A stretch of DNA of 64,000 bases from Danxiaibacter flavus (GCF_041060425.1 NZ_JAULBC010000002.1:558001-622000), one strand, 5' to 3'; counted from the first letter of the stretch, positions 19,167 to 28,492 are shown. Numbers and translations are program-made. Notes: generated by a model from the sequence alone, not told the origin.

Positions 19167-20636
19167 TTACAGGTAGCCTAGGATTTTCAGCATGCTCTGC
19201 GCCGACTGCTCTTTAGCGTATACCCAGTCAACCAATTTTCCGTTCTTATCTTTTTCTACGATGATATGCTTTGGAGATGGGATCAGGCAGTGCTTAATAC
19301 CACCGTAACCACTGATCTGGTCCTGGTATGCTCCTGTGTGAAAGAAGCCAACATACAATGGTTCTTCGTTCTCTTTTATTTTCTCCTGCTCTTTTTCTTT
19401 TTGTAAAGGAGTTCTCGCCTCGCCTACTGTATGATTGGATGAAAGCTTGGGCAGGAACACTTCGTTGATATGTTCTTCAGAATCGTAGTAATCATGACTG
19501 TCGCAAGTAAGTCCCCCCAAGACGACTCGCTGGTACTCATTATCCCATTTATTAACGGGCATCATCAGAAATTTCTCTCCAATGCCCCAGGTATCAGGCA
19601 AAGTAGTGATGAAAGAAGAATCGATCATGTACCAGATCTCGCGGTCATTCTGCATTTTCTGGCCGATCACACTATAAATGTGAGCCATGCTTTCGCCTAC
19701 AGTATAACTTCCAAATTCTGTATAGATATTCGGCATCGGCACTTTTGCTTTTTTGCAGGCATTCTTAATATTGCCAACAATCTCGTTGATCATGAACTGA
19801 TAATCGTATTCAAAACCAAGCGAGTGCTTAATAGGAAAACCACCACCTATGTTAATCGAATCCAGTTCAGGACAGATCTTCTTTAACTGGCAGTACAGGT
19901 TAATGATCTTATTTAATTCACTCCAGTAATAGATATCATCCTTGATACCCTTATTCAGGAAGATGTGAAGCATTTTTAGCTGGAACTTGTCTTCGTAACC
20001 TTCAATGTTATCTACATAAAATTCCAGGATATCTTTTGCGCGAATGCCAAGTCTTGAAGTATAGAATGGAAAGCTTGGTTCTTCTTCCGCAGCAACGCGG
20101 ATGCCCAGTTTAAATGGTTGCTTAACACTTCGCTTATACATCTGCAATTCCTCCTTGTTATCAAGAATGGGAATTACATTTTTAAACCCGCTATTGATCA
20201 GCTTTGCAATTCTTGATGTGTAAGCTTTTTGCTTATACCCATTGCAAATGATGAAAGTGTCTTTTGTGATCTTTCTTCTCTGGTATAACCTGTTTATGAT
20301 CTCGATATCGTACGCATAAGAAGTCTCCAGGTGAATTTCATGCTTAAGCGCTTCTTCAACCACAAAAGAAAAGTGAGAACTCTTGGTACAGTAACAATAG
20401 AAGTACTTACCCTCGTATTTGTGCTTTTTAATGGCCGTATCAAACATTTTTTTAGCCTTATTTATCTGCATCCCAATCTTGGGCAGATAAGTTAGCTTCA
20501 TTGGTGTACCATACTTTTTAATGAGGGCTTGTAAATCAAGACCGTTGAACTCCAGGTAGCCATTGTCATTAACATCAAAACCTTCCTGAGGGAAGTGGAA
20601 TGTCTGCTTAACCAGTCCGGTGTAGGTATTGTTCAT
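19167..20636 (-). CDS. Arginine decarboxylase-type PLP enzyme (fold type III)
   Basis: 489 residues. The alanine-racemase-like barrel contains the PLP lysine, Lys85, in YFYCYCTKSSHFSF. It is followed by IHLETSYAYDIEIIN, TFIICNGYKQKAY, LGIRVAAEEE, the INIGGGFPI phosphate loop and the active-site cysteine segment GGLTCDSHDYYD. It resembles the biosynthetic SpeA-related enzymes of Bacteroidota, which convert arginine to agmatine for polyamine synthesis, and is shorter than E. coli SpeA (about 630-660). Decarboxylation of another basic amino acid cannot be excluded. A -7 box (20682-20689) lies 45 bases before the start. Confidence 0.82.
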   Translation of the reverse strand: MNNTYTGLVKQTFHFPQEGFDVNDNGYLEFNGLDLQALIKKYGTPMKLTYLPKIGMQINKAKKMFDTAIKKHKYEGKYFYCYCTKSSHFSFVVEEALKHEIHLETSYAYDIEIINRLYQRRKITKDTFIICNGYKQKAYTSRIAKLINSGFKNVIPILDNKEELQMYKRSVKQPFKLGIRVAAEEEPSFPFYTSRLGIRAKDILEFYVDNIEGYEDKFQLKMLHIFLNKGIKDDIYYWSELNKIINLYCQLKKICPELDSINIGGGFPIKHSLGFEYDYQFMINEIVGNIKNACKKAKVPMPNIYTEFGSYTVGESMAHIYSVIGQKMQNDREIWYMIDSSFITTLPDTWGIGEKFLMMPVNKWDNEYQRVVLGGLTCDSHDYYDSEEHINEVFLPKLSSNHTVGEARTPLQKEKEQEKIKENEEPLYVGFFHTGAYQDQISGYGGIKHCLIPSPKHIIVEKDKNGKLVDWVYAKEQSAQSMLKILGYL

Positions 20637-20681
20637 CCTTTGCGGGTGAATTATTAGCTGTGAACAAGAATTTTAGCGTAG

Positions 20682-20689
20682 CAAAAGTA
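20682..20689 (-). promoter_or_regulatory. Predicted -7 box of the arginine decarboxylase gene
   Basis: The minus strand reads TACTTTTG, matching TAnnTTTG, 45 bases before the ATG. No good TTG is seen at the expected -33 position. Confidence 0.4.
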
Positions 20690-20724
20690 AATGATTGGAA
20701 AATAAATGCGGGAAAAAAAATGGG

Positions 20725-20898
20725 GAGCTGTCAGCATTCAGCTATTAGCTATCAGCTTTTAGCTATTAGCCATAAATGTTTTGGCGAACAAAGGTGACTC
20801 CATTTTAATTTCAACCATACAGTTAACACAATGGTGTAGATAAGTCACGAACTGGAGAGTTGACAAGCTGATGGCTAATAGCTGATAGCTGACAGCCA
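20725..20898. repeat. AGCTATTAGCTATCAGC word repeats, two blocks
   Basis: Block one (about 20725-20772) and block two (about 20868-20898) consist of AGCTATTAGC, AGCTATCAGC, AGCTGATAGC and GCTGACAGCC words. About 95 bases of unrelated AT-rich sequence separate them. They lie between the convergent-side terminator of rplT and the start region of the arginine decarboxylase gene. Confidence 0.65.
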
Positions 20899-20900
20899 AC

Positions 20901-20932
20901 AAAAAACCGCCATGCCTTATCAGCACAGCGGT
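20901..20932 (-). terminator. rplT terminator
   Basis: On the minus strand ACCGC pairs with GCGGT, extended inward by a GTGC/GCAT helix, and is followed by a run of six T (plus-strand A's at 20901-20906). It lies about 20 bases after the L20 stop. Confidence 0.72.
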
Positions 20933-20954
20933 CCTTAACTATATTGAAGTATGA

Positions 20955-21299
20955 TTACTTAACTGAAGCTACAAGTGCTTTGAAGCTTGCAGGTTCGTTC
21001 ATAGCCATATCAGCCAGAACTTTACGGTTAAGTTCGATACCTTTTTTATTCAGTTTATCGATAAATTCACTGTAAGTGATACCTTCTTCTCTCACTGCAG
21101 CGTTGATACGCGCGATCCACAGCTGGCGGTATTCGCGTTTTTTCAATTTGCGGCCTACATAGCTGTAAGTCTGACCTTTTTCAACAATATTTTTGGCAAC
21201 GGTATAAACGTTTTTACGTTTACCATAAAAGCCTTTGGCTTTCTTAAGAATTCTTTTTCTTCTTGCCCTTGATGCTACAGCATTTACTGAACGTGGCAT
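20955..21299 (-). CDS. rplT: 50S ribosomal protein L20
   Basis: 114 residues, the normal length. It is highly basic and begins MPRSVNAVASRARRKRILKK. The family segments AKGFYGKRKNVYTVAKN, YVGRKLKKREYRQLWIARIN and NRKVLADMAMNEPASFKALV are all present. L20 binds 23S rRNA early in large-subunit assembly. It is encoded 79 bases downstream of rpmI in one operon. Confidence 0.98.
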   Translation of the reverse strand: MPRSVNAVASRARRKRILKKAKGFYGKRKNVYTVAKNIVEKGQTYSYVGRKLKKREYRQLWIARINAAVREEGITYSEFIDKLNKKGIELNRKVLADMAMNEPASFKALVASVK

Positions 21300-21378
21300 A
21301 TCTGATTATTTTGCGTTAGAGGTGATTAACCAGCTAACAGGATTTTTAAAATGATTTTTACCGGTTTGACGGTTTAGA

Positions 21379-21576
21379 CTATTTCAAACGTAATAAACGC
21401 ATAACGAAGTCTTTGTTTGCTGGCACAACAAGACCATCTTTTCTTAAAGCTCTTTTGCGTTTTTTAGATTTCTTGGTTAAGATGTGACGTTTGAAAGATT
21501 TCTGATAGGTGATTTCTCCTGTAGCTGTCACCTTAAAGCGCTTCTTCGCGCTAGAGTTTGTTTTAACTTTAGGCAT
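21379..21576 (-). CDS. rpmI: 50S ribosomal protein L35
   Basis: 65 residues from the ATG at 21576 (MPKVKTNSSAKKRFKVTATG), which is the standard L35 length and N-terminus. A longer frame reaching 21615 would add 13 non-conserved residues. The product is basic, with HILTKKSKKRKRALRK typical of the family. It heads an rpmI-rplT operon; infC, the usual upstream partner, is not next to it. Confidence 0.97.
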   Translation of the reverse strand: MPKVKTNSSAKKRFKVTATGEITYQKSFKRHILTKKSKKRKRALRKDGLVVPANKDFVMRLLRLK

Positions 21577-21654
21577 TATAATCCTGTTAAGAATTACTCC
21601 CTGCTGGCGTTCCACTCATGCGGAAACTTGTTGAGCCTTACGGGAAATGAGGCG

Positions 21655-21662
21655 CAAAGGTA
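21655..21662 (-). promoter_or_regulatory. Predicted rpmI-rplT promoter -7 box
   Basis: The minus strand reads TACCTTTG, a TAnnTTTG match, 78 bases before the L35 ATG. This implies a leader of roughly 70 bases, long enough for ribosomal-protein autoregulation, though no specific fold could be assigned. Confidence 0.45.
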
Positions 21663-21757
21663 AGGATTTATTAATTATAAATGCAGTTTTAAGGAATAAA
21701 TGAGCAAAAATACTATATATGCCCTGTGAGTGGCCTTTTTATCAGATCTCGCGGCGT

Positions 21758-22111
21758 TTACAAATCATTCAGTCCCAATTCCTTTTGCAATTTTTTGGTA
21801 AGCTTGGCTACCACCAACTTATATGAGTTGTAAATATAAGATTTCCATTCGTCGACCTTGAGTGCACCCGGTTTTTCCACCAATACCCATTGTTTTTTGG
21901 CCAGGTAAGGCGCCTGAACGATACTATTTCGCTCAGTTAACTCGAAAAAGGTCTCCTCTTCCACCTTGAAACTGGCCGTTAAAGGATCTTCTCCTGATGC
22001 TATACAGAACACTTTTTCTCCAACTTTAAAAACAAGGTGATCGCCCCACTGCACAGTTTCGGTGACATGTGGCAGGCTGATGCAATAAGAACGAAGTGCT
22101 TCGAGTGTCAT
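21758..22111 (-). CDS. MmcQ/YjbR family protein
   Basis: 117 residues, the family length. Motifs are LRSYCISLPHVTETVQWGDH, LVFKVGEKVFCIAS, ASFKVEEETFFELTER, then QAPYLAKKQWVLVE and the C-terminal YNSYKLVVAKLTKKLQKELG. The YjbR fold resembles a CyaY/double-wing DNA-binding domain, but its function is not established. It is encoded alone upstream of the L35/L20 operon on the same strand. Confidence 0.9.
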   Translation of the reverse strand: MTLEALRSYCISLPHVTETVQWGDHLVFKVGEKVFCIASGEDPLTASFKVEEETFFELTERNSIVQAPYLAKKQWVLVEKPGALKVDEWKSYIYNSYKLVVAKLTKKLQKELGLNDL

Positions 22112-22245
22112 TGTAGTGAATGGTCAATGGTGAAAAGTGAATAATGCGATCTGGTGAATTGAAAGCTAAGTTACAAATTGATCGCTGATTTAAGGATCGC
22201 TGATGTCTGATTTGCTGATGTCTGATTTATTGATCACTGACACTA
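22112..22245. repeat. Word repeats upstream of the YjbR gene
   Basis: GTGAATGGTCAATGGTGAAAAG words (22110-22137) abut the YjbR start. Words of the type GATTTGCTGATGTCTGATTT (about 22178-22245) follow. Confidence 0.6.
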
Positions 22246-22809
22246 ATTGAGCCAGTTCGCATAGCAATGTCGTTTAGTTGCGAGTGTTAATATCAAGCCT
22301 CATAAAATCGCGATCAGATCAATATTCGGGAGATCTCTCCTACCGTGTCAATAACAGATTTCATAGCAGTAACAATTTTTCCCGTAGGGAATTAAGCTTA
22401 ATAGAAATTTGCGAATTGAGAACATCATAGTCCGTCAGGACTTTAACCAAATAAAAGGGTTAATGTCCTACGGACAAGAAAGGCCTTGTTGTTTTGGTTT
22501 CTATTAAGCTTAAAGTCCTACGGACTATCGACGAAAAGTGTCCTATCATCTCTTTTTGATTGTGGTTATCCCAAATTACTGGTCGAGGCGACGATGCAGG
22601 TGCAGATTCCGCAGTATTACATACTCGTGATAGTGCTGCTGTGATTACTTTTTCTGATAAGCCAGGATCGTCATGTCGACGACATGAGGCATCTCCCAAA
22701 GTTGGCGATATATGCTTAACTAAACGACCTTAAATTTGTACATCCGCACATTTGCAAATTCGCACATTCGCCCATTCCCTCCATTTTCAATTCTCCATTC
22801 TCCATAAAC
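22246..22809. other. Long gap with structured repeats; no credible gene
   Basis: The stretch between the YjbR start and the DUF5686 stop holds the nested inverted repeats at 22381-22530. It also has a non-repetitive segment (about 22540-22665) that I cannot assign and a TCATGTCGACGACATGA palindrome (about 22668-22685) next to ATCTCCCAAAGTTG (22691-22704, shared with 2589-2602). Numeric-looking word repeats follow at 22740-22808. A 79-codon minus frame at 22460-22699 crosses these repeats and is rejected. Confidence 0.6.
22381..22530. repeat. Nested inverted repeats with GTCC-TAGGAC palindromes
   Basis: TAAGCTTAATAGAAA (22393-22407) and TTTCTATTAAGCTTA (22498-22512) are perfect inverted copies. 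Inside them, GTCCGTCAGGACTTTAACC (about 22430-22448) pairs with GGTTAATGTCCTACGGAC (about 22458-22475) with one bulge and one mismatch. A third AGTCCTACGGACT palindrome stands at 22514-22526. The whole can fold into a large two-level stem. Confidence 0.7.
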
Positions 22810-22812
22810 TTA
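22740..22812. repeat. GCACATTTGCAAATTCGCACATTCGC and CAATTTTCAATTCTCC words
   Basis: Words of GCACATTTGC and GCACATTCGC type (22746-22775) are followed by TTTTCAATTCTCCATTCTCC words up to the DUF5686 stop codon region. The first family recurs at 54902-54945 and 55080-55158. Confidence 0.65.
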
Positions 22813-25287
22813 GTCTTCCCTCACACCTCCAAGTATTCCCGCAAACAAAATCCTTACACCTGACGTGGGTGTTTGATTTTTCTGGAAGGCCTCTATAAAA
22901 TCTATGCGGAAAATTTTAAGAATGTTTTCAATGGATAAGAAGATCTCTCCGTACTGCTTATCCTTATTAACATAGAGCGCATTGCCGCCGGCAACAAAGA
23001 ACCAGTTCCATTTTTTCATCAATGGAATCTTGTTGGATAGAAATCCATTCAGGTGATACTCTAAGTGTGCAGAGGTTTGAAAACGCTCTTTATTACTATA
23101 ATCATAATAGTGCATTATCTGGAAACTCTTCAGATACGGGCTGGCAGAAACAGTGCGGTTATCATAGTAGTGCTGGTAATCCGGCAGGTATAACTGCGTG
23201 GTATCTATAAAACCACCGACATTCCAGCGCCATTGTAATTTACCTCCCAAACGAAGGTCTATGTCATCCGATACCGAAAAGTTCCATTTATTATATTGTA
23301 TATCACTGCCCAACCATTTATTGAAGCCTTGTGTAAACCCAAGCTCAAAAGTAGGATAGCCGGAGTTGAGCGCAGTTCTTTCGCCTCCTTTCTGAATGTA
23401 TTTGATACCAGGCTGCCATAGAAAATTGATGTTGGCTACAAGCGCCTTGTGTTCCGGAATATTGGAGGACACAATATTTGTTGGATAATTGGGTGTAAAC
23501 TCCCTGCCCTTGATGTCAAAAATTGTATAATCGCCGGTATTCTCCAAGGGATAACGATGCTGGTATTCAACTCCAAACTTAAGCGTAAACCCGTCGGCTA
23601 TTTCGTTGGAATACCTGAACCTTGTGAACCATGCTTCATACAACTTCATGATATTTCTTTCATACACAAGTGTTGCAATGGTGTTATCACGCGAGGTAAT
23701 AGGTTGCAGCGGGTTAAATTGAAATACTCTTTTGCCCGCAGAAAAACTTATTGACTGATCGTGTCTTTTGCCATAGCCGTAAACCGCAGACAACCGCGCA
23801 TTAAAATGATGATTGGTAAAGCCGTAGCGGATATTGGGGCTTATATCAAGATAACTGTGAGATTGCTTGAATTCCTTAAAATACTCAGGACTAAAATTTA
23901 CAACTGTTCCTTCAACTGTATTGTAGCTCAATATGTCAAATATCGCCGGAAAAGTTATTGTCCTGTTTAACCTGCGCCTGATAAACTTTTTGCCGCCCAG
24001 CACGAAAGCGATGGGCCGGAATTCTTTGTTTCGCTTCAGATCCAAAGAATCGATATATTCAGGTTGCTGCCTCATATTTTCGAGGCTGTCTTTAAAGCGA
24101 TAGTCCCTCGCTTCTTCCGGTTGAAGCGGGATTGGGCGAATACTGTCCCAGTACGGAGCAGGCTTTGTGTTGGAACTGACGTCGTATTTTACAACTACAT
24201 TATTAAAGTAATCGTCCGGAAATATCGGATTGAGATTAAACTTGTCAAACACCTGGATAAAGTTGCCAAATATATCGAATCCGAAAACGTTGGACTGAGG
24301 GTAGATCACCTGGTGTTTTAAAACCCATTTGTTATCATATGGAATATAAATTTGCTCCAGCCTGAGTGTGTCCAAATACTGCATTTGTCTTTTCCCGGCG
24401 ACCATAAGTTGTACGCTGTGTATACGCCAGTCATCTTCCATGATATTGATATAGCCCGAAAAAGTGGGTTCAAAAGTTCTTTTGGAACTCACTTTTATAC
24501 GATTGATCATTTTCTTACCATCATAAAAAGTTCCCTCAAACTTGTAATTGTAAAACTTAAGTGCATTGTCTGCTATGGGCGAAATAAATCCGCGGGGATT
24601 CAGGTTCTCTCCTATTTTGATAGTGTTGTGATACAATGATAACATCTGCGGCAAGGCTAGTCCGTAAGCATTATTGTTACCACTTACTTTCGTTGAAACA
24701 ACATCTGTTTTTACTTTATCAGGCGGCTGCTGTGCGAAGGTGGCCACGGATTCGGAGAGATAGAGGAATTTTTGCTGGCTGGTATCACCGTCTTCAAAGT
24801 CGACTGTTTTACCGAGAAATTTTTTGGGGTATTTCCTTAATCTCAATGTTCCCTTTATATAAACCTCACATTGAAACCGTTGCAATTCTTGCTCATAATC
24901 GGGTCTTTTTTCTATTGCCTTCCGTATTATGGCATAGGCGGGATCTTCCTGCCCTGTTTTTACTGTAATATTGTCAAGTGCATATTGCTGTTCAGATAAA
25001 ATGAAGTCTATTATAATATCTCTCTGATCAAGAATGATCTCTTTTTCAGCGGTTTTGAATCCCACACGCATACACTGCAAAACATAATTACCCGGATCAA
25101 CCTGCAGACTGTATTCTCCTTTTGCATTGGCAGAAACGCCAATACTACTCCCTTTAATTGAAATGGATGCGAAACTCAAAGCTGCGCCGGAACTATCTGT
25201 GATCCGCCCGGAAATATGCTGTGCCGAACAAAAAAAAGTCAGCAACAGCATACCAATCAGATATGCAAGTCTACACTGAATCTTCAT
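22810..25287 (-). CDS. DUF5686 outer-membrane protein with carboxypeptidase-like regulatory domain
   Basis: 825 residues. A signal peptide (LIGMLLLTFFCSAQ) precedes a CarboxypepD_reg-like domain at about 22-105 (ISGRITDSSGAALSFASISI, GVSANAKGEYSLQVDPGNYV). The large DUF5686 region follows, with LRLRKYPKKFLGK-type and YNKWNFSVSDDIDLR segments. The end is rich in aromatic beta-strands (FFVAGGNALYV, GVRILFAGILGG), consistent with a beta-barrel. Function is unknown; the family is widespread in Bacteroidota and is expected in the outer membrane. It is encoded 75 bases from the next upstream gene on the same strand. Confidence 0.85.
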   Translation of the reverse strand: MKIQCRLAYLIGMLLLTFFCSAQHISGRITDSSGAALSFASISIKGSSIGVSANAKGEYSLQVDPGNYVLQCMRVGFKTAEKEIILDQRDIIIDFILSEQQYALDNITVKTGQEDPAYAIIRKAIEKRPDYEQELQRFQCEVYIKGTLRLRKYPKKFLGKTVDFEDGDTSQQKFLYLSESVATFAQQPPDKVKTDVVSTKVSGNNNAYGLALPQMLSLYHNTIKIGENLNPRGFISPIADNALKFYNYKFEGTFYDGKKMINRIKVSSKRTFEPTFSGYINIMEDDWRIHSVQLMVAGKRQMQYLDTLRLEQIYIPYDNKWVLKHQVIYPQSNVFGFDIFGNFIQVFDKFNLNPIFPDDYFNNVVVKYDVSSNTKPAPYWDSIRPIPLQPEEARDYRFKDSLENMRQQPEYIDSLDLKRNKEFRPIAFVLGGKKFIRRRLNRTITFPAIFDILSYNTVEGTVVNFSPEYFKEFKQSHSYLDISPNIRYGFTNHHFNARLSAVYGYGKRHDQSISFSAGKRVFQFNPLQPITSRDNTIATLVYERNIMKLYEAWFTRFRYSNEIADGFTLKFGVEYQHRYPLENTGDYTIFDIKGREFTPNYPTNIVSSNIPEHKALVANINFLWQPGIKYIQKGGERTALNSGYPTFELGFTQGFNKWLGSDIQYNKWNFSVSDDIDLRLGGKLQWRWNVGGFIDTTQLYLPDYQHYYDNRTVSASPYLKSFQIMHYYDYSNKERFQTSAHLEYHLNGFLSNKIPLMKKWNWFFVAGGNALYVNKDKQYGEIFLSIENILKIFRIDFIEAFQKNQTPTSGVRILFAGILGGVRED

Positions 25288-25362
25288 TAAAAATAGAAGG
25301 CTGTTGCGGTTGCGTGCGAAGCAACAAGGTTCCGGGGAATAATAAATGCAATTTATACGCCA

Positions 25363-25716
25363 TCAATTCTGCGTTTTAATGAGCGTCCGTCCGAAACTAC
25401 CTGATAAAGCTGCAAATGCAGATACCAGGCCGCCAACAATTGCGGTAATTATTATAAGAGCCCCTGAACTTCCAATACCCAGCACATCAGCTATTTTAGG
25501 TGCCAGTAAATTCTGGTTATTTAAATCAATGAAATAAGCATGAAATCCCCATAACAAAAACAAGCCTGCAAAGCCTGCTGCAAAAGCTTTCGATGGCTTT
25601 TGGTGGATGATTATTCCTATCAGGAATGAGCTTACGGCAAAGCCCCACCACGGGAGAAATAAGCAAACTGCATATCCCAGCAGGGCCGTAAGTATTATTG
25701 AAACAACTAATTTCAT
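25363..25716 (-). CDS. Small integral membrane protein of unknown function
   Basis: 117 residues with about four hydrophobic segments: LVVSIILTALLGYAVCLF, WWGFAVSSFLIGIIIH, GFAGLFLLWGFHAYFI and SGALIIITAIVGGLVSAFA. I recognise no named domain. It lies between the penicillin acylase gene (47 bases upstream) and the DUF5686 gene on the same strand, and the three may form a transcription unit. Confidence 0.75.
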   Translation of the reverse strand: MKLVVSIILTALLGYAVCLFLPWWGFAVSSFLIGIIIHQKPSKAFAAGFAGLFLLWGFHAYFIDLNNQNLLAPKIADVLGIGSSGALIIITAIVGGLVSAFAALSGSFGRTLIKTQN

Positions 25717-25762
25717 TGGAGGTTATTTTAGTTCAGCATTGATTATCTTTCGATAGCTGATT

Positions 25763-28231
25763 TTAACTGTTACTAAACGTCATTTTCCCTTTAAGTCCTT
25801 TCTGTTTACTTATCTCGGCTTCTGATATTATAGATAACATATAATATTTACCACTCGCCCAATAATCAACAAATGTATCATAATATTTACTGCCGGGATT
25901 ACCGCTTTGTCCGCCCGGGTAAACACCGTAAGCTTCGGTCTTGTCATTTAAATGTACGACCATTCGCCAGCTTGGACCGTGAAATTGTTTGGTTGCATTT
26001 ATAATATGATTTCCCCCACCAATTGGCAAATGAAGTCTGCTAAACGCAGGTATCCGGAGCAAGTGCCGTATTCCGGAATCTTTAAACTTGCCCCATGCCA
26101 GTTTTCCGGTTTTCTCCGCAATGTTTAATTCTGTTGTCGCCTTTTTAAATGCTGCTGTCACAATATCTTTTATTGTTTCCTTTTGAGGGGTATTGATATT
26201 GTCTGCAAATACATAGCTGCTATCTTTTAAGATACTTTCAAGCATAGTGCTTTGCACCGGTTGCGGCATTGGCAACGGGCTTTGGGATAGTTCATCGTCA
26301 TACATTTCAGCCATAATGCTATCTACCCATACAGCAAAGATCGTCGCGCCTTTTTCATCTATATCATTACGAAGGTTCCAGCTTTTGTATGTTTCGAACA
26401 AGGTTCTTTCCGTATCAGTCAAAGCTGTTTCATCTGTATATTTCAATAACACCGGCTTCGCCATTTCAGCAAATATGTTGTAGTTATTTGTCTGCAAGCG
26501 CTGCATATCTTCCGGTGTAATGTTTTCCATCTGTGTAAGATTCCGGTTGATTATAATACCGCGGTACGGAGGATTAGAACCACCTATATAGTAAGGATAA
26601 GTCGTATCATAAGGATATTGATTGGCGCTGCTTACAAAGCCATACGTGGGATTATGAAGTGTTATATTGAAGCTATCACCGATGATTCCCTGCCAACGGT
26701 AAGAACTGTCATTACCCGGCATAAGAAAATCACCCTGTCTTCTCCACTTCGCAGGGAAGCTGCCCTGTTGACGAATCGCAATATCGCCGCTCTTGCTTGC
26801 GAAGATCATGTTCTGGGCAGGACAACTAAATGTAGATATCGCGTCAACATAGTCATCGTACCCTTTCGCTTTATCCAGCTTTCCGAAAGTCTTTAGCTCA
26901 TCGCTGGGATCGTGCGCTTTCCACCGGCAGGCGTATGCCTTGCCATCTTTTAAGATGTTGGGATAATTTTTATCATACATCACAGGTCCCCAAACGGTCA
27001 TGGCTATATGTTCCGTATCAGCTACTGCCCCTTTTACTTTAATTACTTCATCTCTAAACGTAGTGTTCTGCCACTCACCGTTATAGAGATATTGTTGCAT
27101 TGTACTATCCTTAAAAGTGATTTCATAATAATCGCGAACATCACGTCCTGAGTTTGTAAAGCCGAAAGCCACATTATCATTAAAGCCAATGATCACATTT
27201 GGCGCGCCGGGTAAGCCAACGCCATAAACATTATTTCCCGGTGTTGATATTTGTACCTCATACCACAATGAAGGAAGATTTAAACCGAGATGTGGATCAT
27301 TGCATAATATTGGTTTGCCGCTCGCGGTTTTTATTCCGCTAACAGCCCAGTTGTTGCTTCCATTCGCAGGATCAGGCTTTGGATTGTATGCCTGGGATTT
27401 AGTTGTATCTGCATTAAATGTGAAATAAACAGAATCTGCATTCAAAGGCTTTTTAACCACCAGTCCCGCCTTTGCAAAAACAGTTCCCTTAGGAACAATA
27501 GGATCAAGTGAATCCTGACCATAAGGATATAATTTTTCAAACTGCTTTGCTGTAAAAATGCTCCTGGCGTTTGTCATTTCAAAATCCTGTTCATAAGCGG
27601 CGAGATCATAAGACATATATTTCAACAGCAGTGCAGTTTTCAGATTCGTCCACTGTTCCGGCTTGTAGTCAAGCATCTTATATTCTAACGGATAATCTTT
27701 TTCATCAAGTGCGCTAATGTATGCATTCACACCGGCAGTATATGCATCTGCTGCAGCTTTGCTTTCAGGATCAGATTCCATTTGCTTCAGTGAATTTTCT
27801 GCGGCATAAACCATTCCGAGACGGCGAAAGAACTTATCGATTTTTAAAAAGTCTGAACCACTACCCTGTGCGCCCATTATTTCGCTTAACCTTCCGGCAG
27901 CCGCATATGTCTGAAAATCCATTTGCCATAAGCGAAAACGTGCGTGGAGATATCCCTGTACAAAGTTGGCATCATGATCGTTTTCTGCATAGATATGCGG
28001 GACCAGTCTTTCATCAAAATATACACTCACTTTCCCTTTAAGTCCGGACGCATGAATGGCAGCGTTAAATTCTTTATCCGCAGCTTCGGCATTTTGCCAA
28101 AAGCCTTTTTGAGGCGAAAGAAAATATCCCATACGCGGCGTTTTGGTTTTTCCCGCAGGTAACGGAACATTTAATACGATGATTAAACCGACGGTCAATG
28201 CCAGGCTAAGAATAAAATAGACTACCCGCAT
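25763..28231 (-). CDS. Penicillin acylase family (Ntn-hydrolase) enzyme
   Basis: 822 residues with an N-terminal membrane or signal segment (VVYFILSLALTVGLIIVL). The A-chain region has VYFDERLVPHIYAENDHDAN and GYLHARFRLWQMDFQTYAAA. Autocleavage would expose the nucleophile Ser292 in NGSNNWAVSG, followed by KTASGKPILCNDPHLGL and NVIIGFNDNVAFGFTNSGRD. Members hydrolyse amides such as beta-lactam side chains or acyl-homoserine lactones after maturation to a heterodimer in the periplasm. The natural substrate here is unknown. Confidence 0.92.
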   Translation of the reverse strand: MRVVYFILSLALTVGLIIVLNVPLPAGKTKTPRMGYFLSPQKGFWQNAEAADKEFNAAIHASGLKGKVSVYFDERLVPHIYAENDHDANFVQGYLHARFRLWQMDFQTYAAAGRLSEIMGAQGSGSDFLKIDKFFRRLGMVYAAENSLKQMESDPESKAAADAYTAGVNAYISALDEKDYPLEYKMLDYKPEQWTNLKTALLLKYMSYDLAAYEQDFEMTNARSIFTAKQFEKLYPYGQDSLDPIVPKGTVFAKAGLVVKKPLNADSVYFTFNADTTKSQAYNPKPDPANGSNNWAVSGIKTASGKPILCNDPHLGLNLPSLWYEVQISTPGNNVYGVGLPGAPNVIIGFNDNVAFGFTNSGRDVRDYYEITFKDSTMQQYLYNGEWQNTTFRDEVIKVKGAVADTEHIAMTVWGPVMYDKNYPNILKDGKAYACRWKAHDPSDELKTFGKLDKAKGYDDYVDAISTFSCPAQNMIFASKSGDIAIRQQGSFPAKWRRQGDFLMPGNDSSYRWQGIIGDSFNITLHNPTYGFVSSANQYPYDTTYPYYIGGSNPPYRGIIINRNLTQMENITPEDMQRLQTNNYNIFAEMAKPVLLKYTDETALTDTERTLFETYKSWNLRNDIDEKGATIFAVWVDSIMAEMYDDELSQSPLPMPQPVQSTMLESILKDSSYVFADNINTPQKETIKDIVTAAFKKATTELNIAEKTGKLAWGKFKDSGIRHLLRIPAFSRLHLPIGGGNHIINATKQFHGPSWRMVVHLNDKTEAYGVYPGGQSGNPGSKYYDTFVDYWASGKYYMLSIISEAEISKQKGLKGKMTFSNS

Positions 28232-28287
28232 AGCAAGTATTAGATTGAAAATTGAATTGATGCAGCAATGTTAAAACTTTTGATTCG

Positions 28288-28492
28288 GATTTGAGACCGG
28301 GATTGGAGGATTTTATGGACAGGGGGAGATTATGATTAAAAGTAACCGGCTTGCAGCCGGGTTTTCTGGACCGGGATTGGAGGATTTTTATGATTAGTTG
28401 ATTAGAAACCTTTTCCTTATGCCTCACACCTTATGCCTCACGCCTGACACCTGATACCTGAAACCTGACACCTGACCCCTTACACCTCACTC
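28288..28492. repeat. GATTGGAGGATTTT and GCCTGACACCTGA word repeats
   Basis: GACCGGGATTGGAGGATTTT occurs twice (about 28298-28317 and 28369-28388) around a CCGGCT/AGCCGG hairpin (28346-28360). From about 28415, words such as CCTTATGCCTCACACC, GCCTGACACC, TGATACCTGAAACC and CCTTACACCTCAC run into the BioF stop codon (28480-28482). Confidence 0.7.

Noticed and set aside
22460..22699. 79-codon frame on the minus strand
   Set aside because: It crosses GTCC-TAGGAC hairpins and an unassignable segment with no protein-like pattern.
23022..24968. Several plus-strand frames opposite the DUF5686 gene
   Set aside because: They are shadows of the long, well-supported minus-strand gene.
25763..28231. 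Antibiotic-resistance role of the penicillin acylase homologue
   Set aside because: The family has many substrates and nothing in the neighbourhood supports a beta-lactam role.
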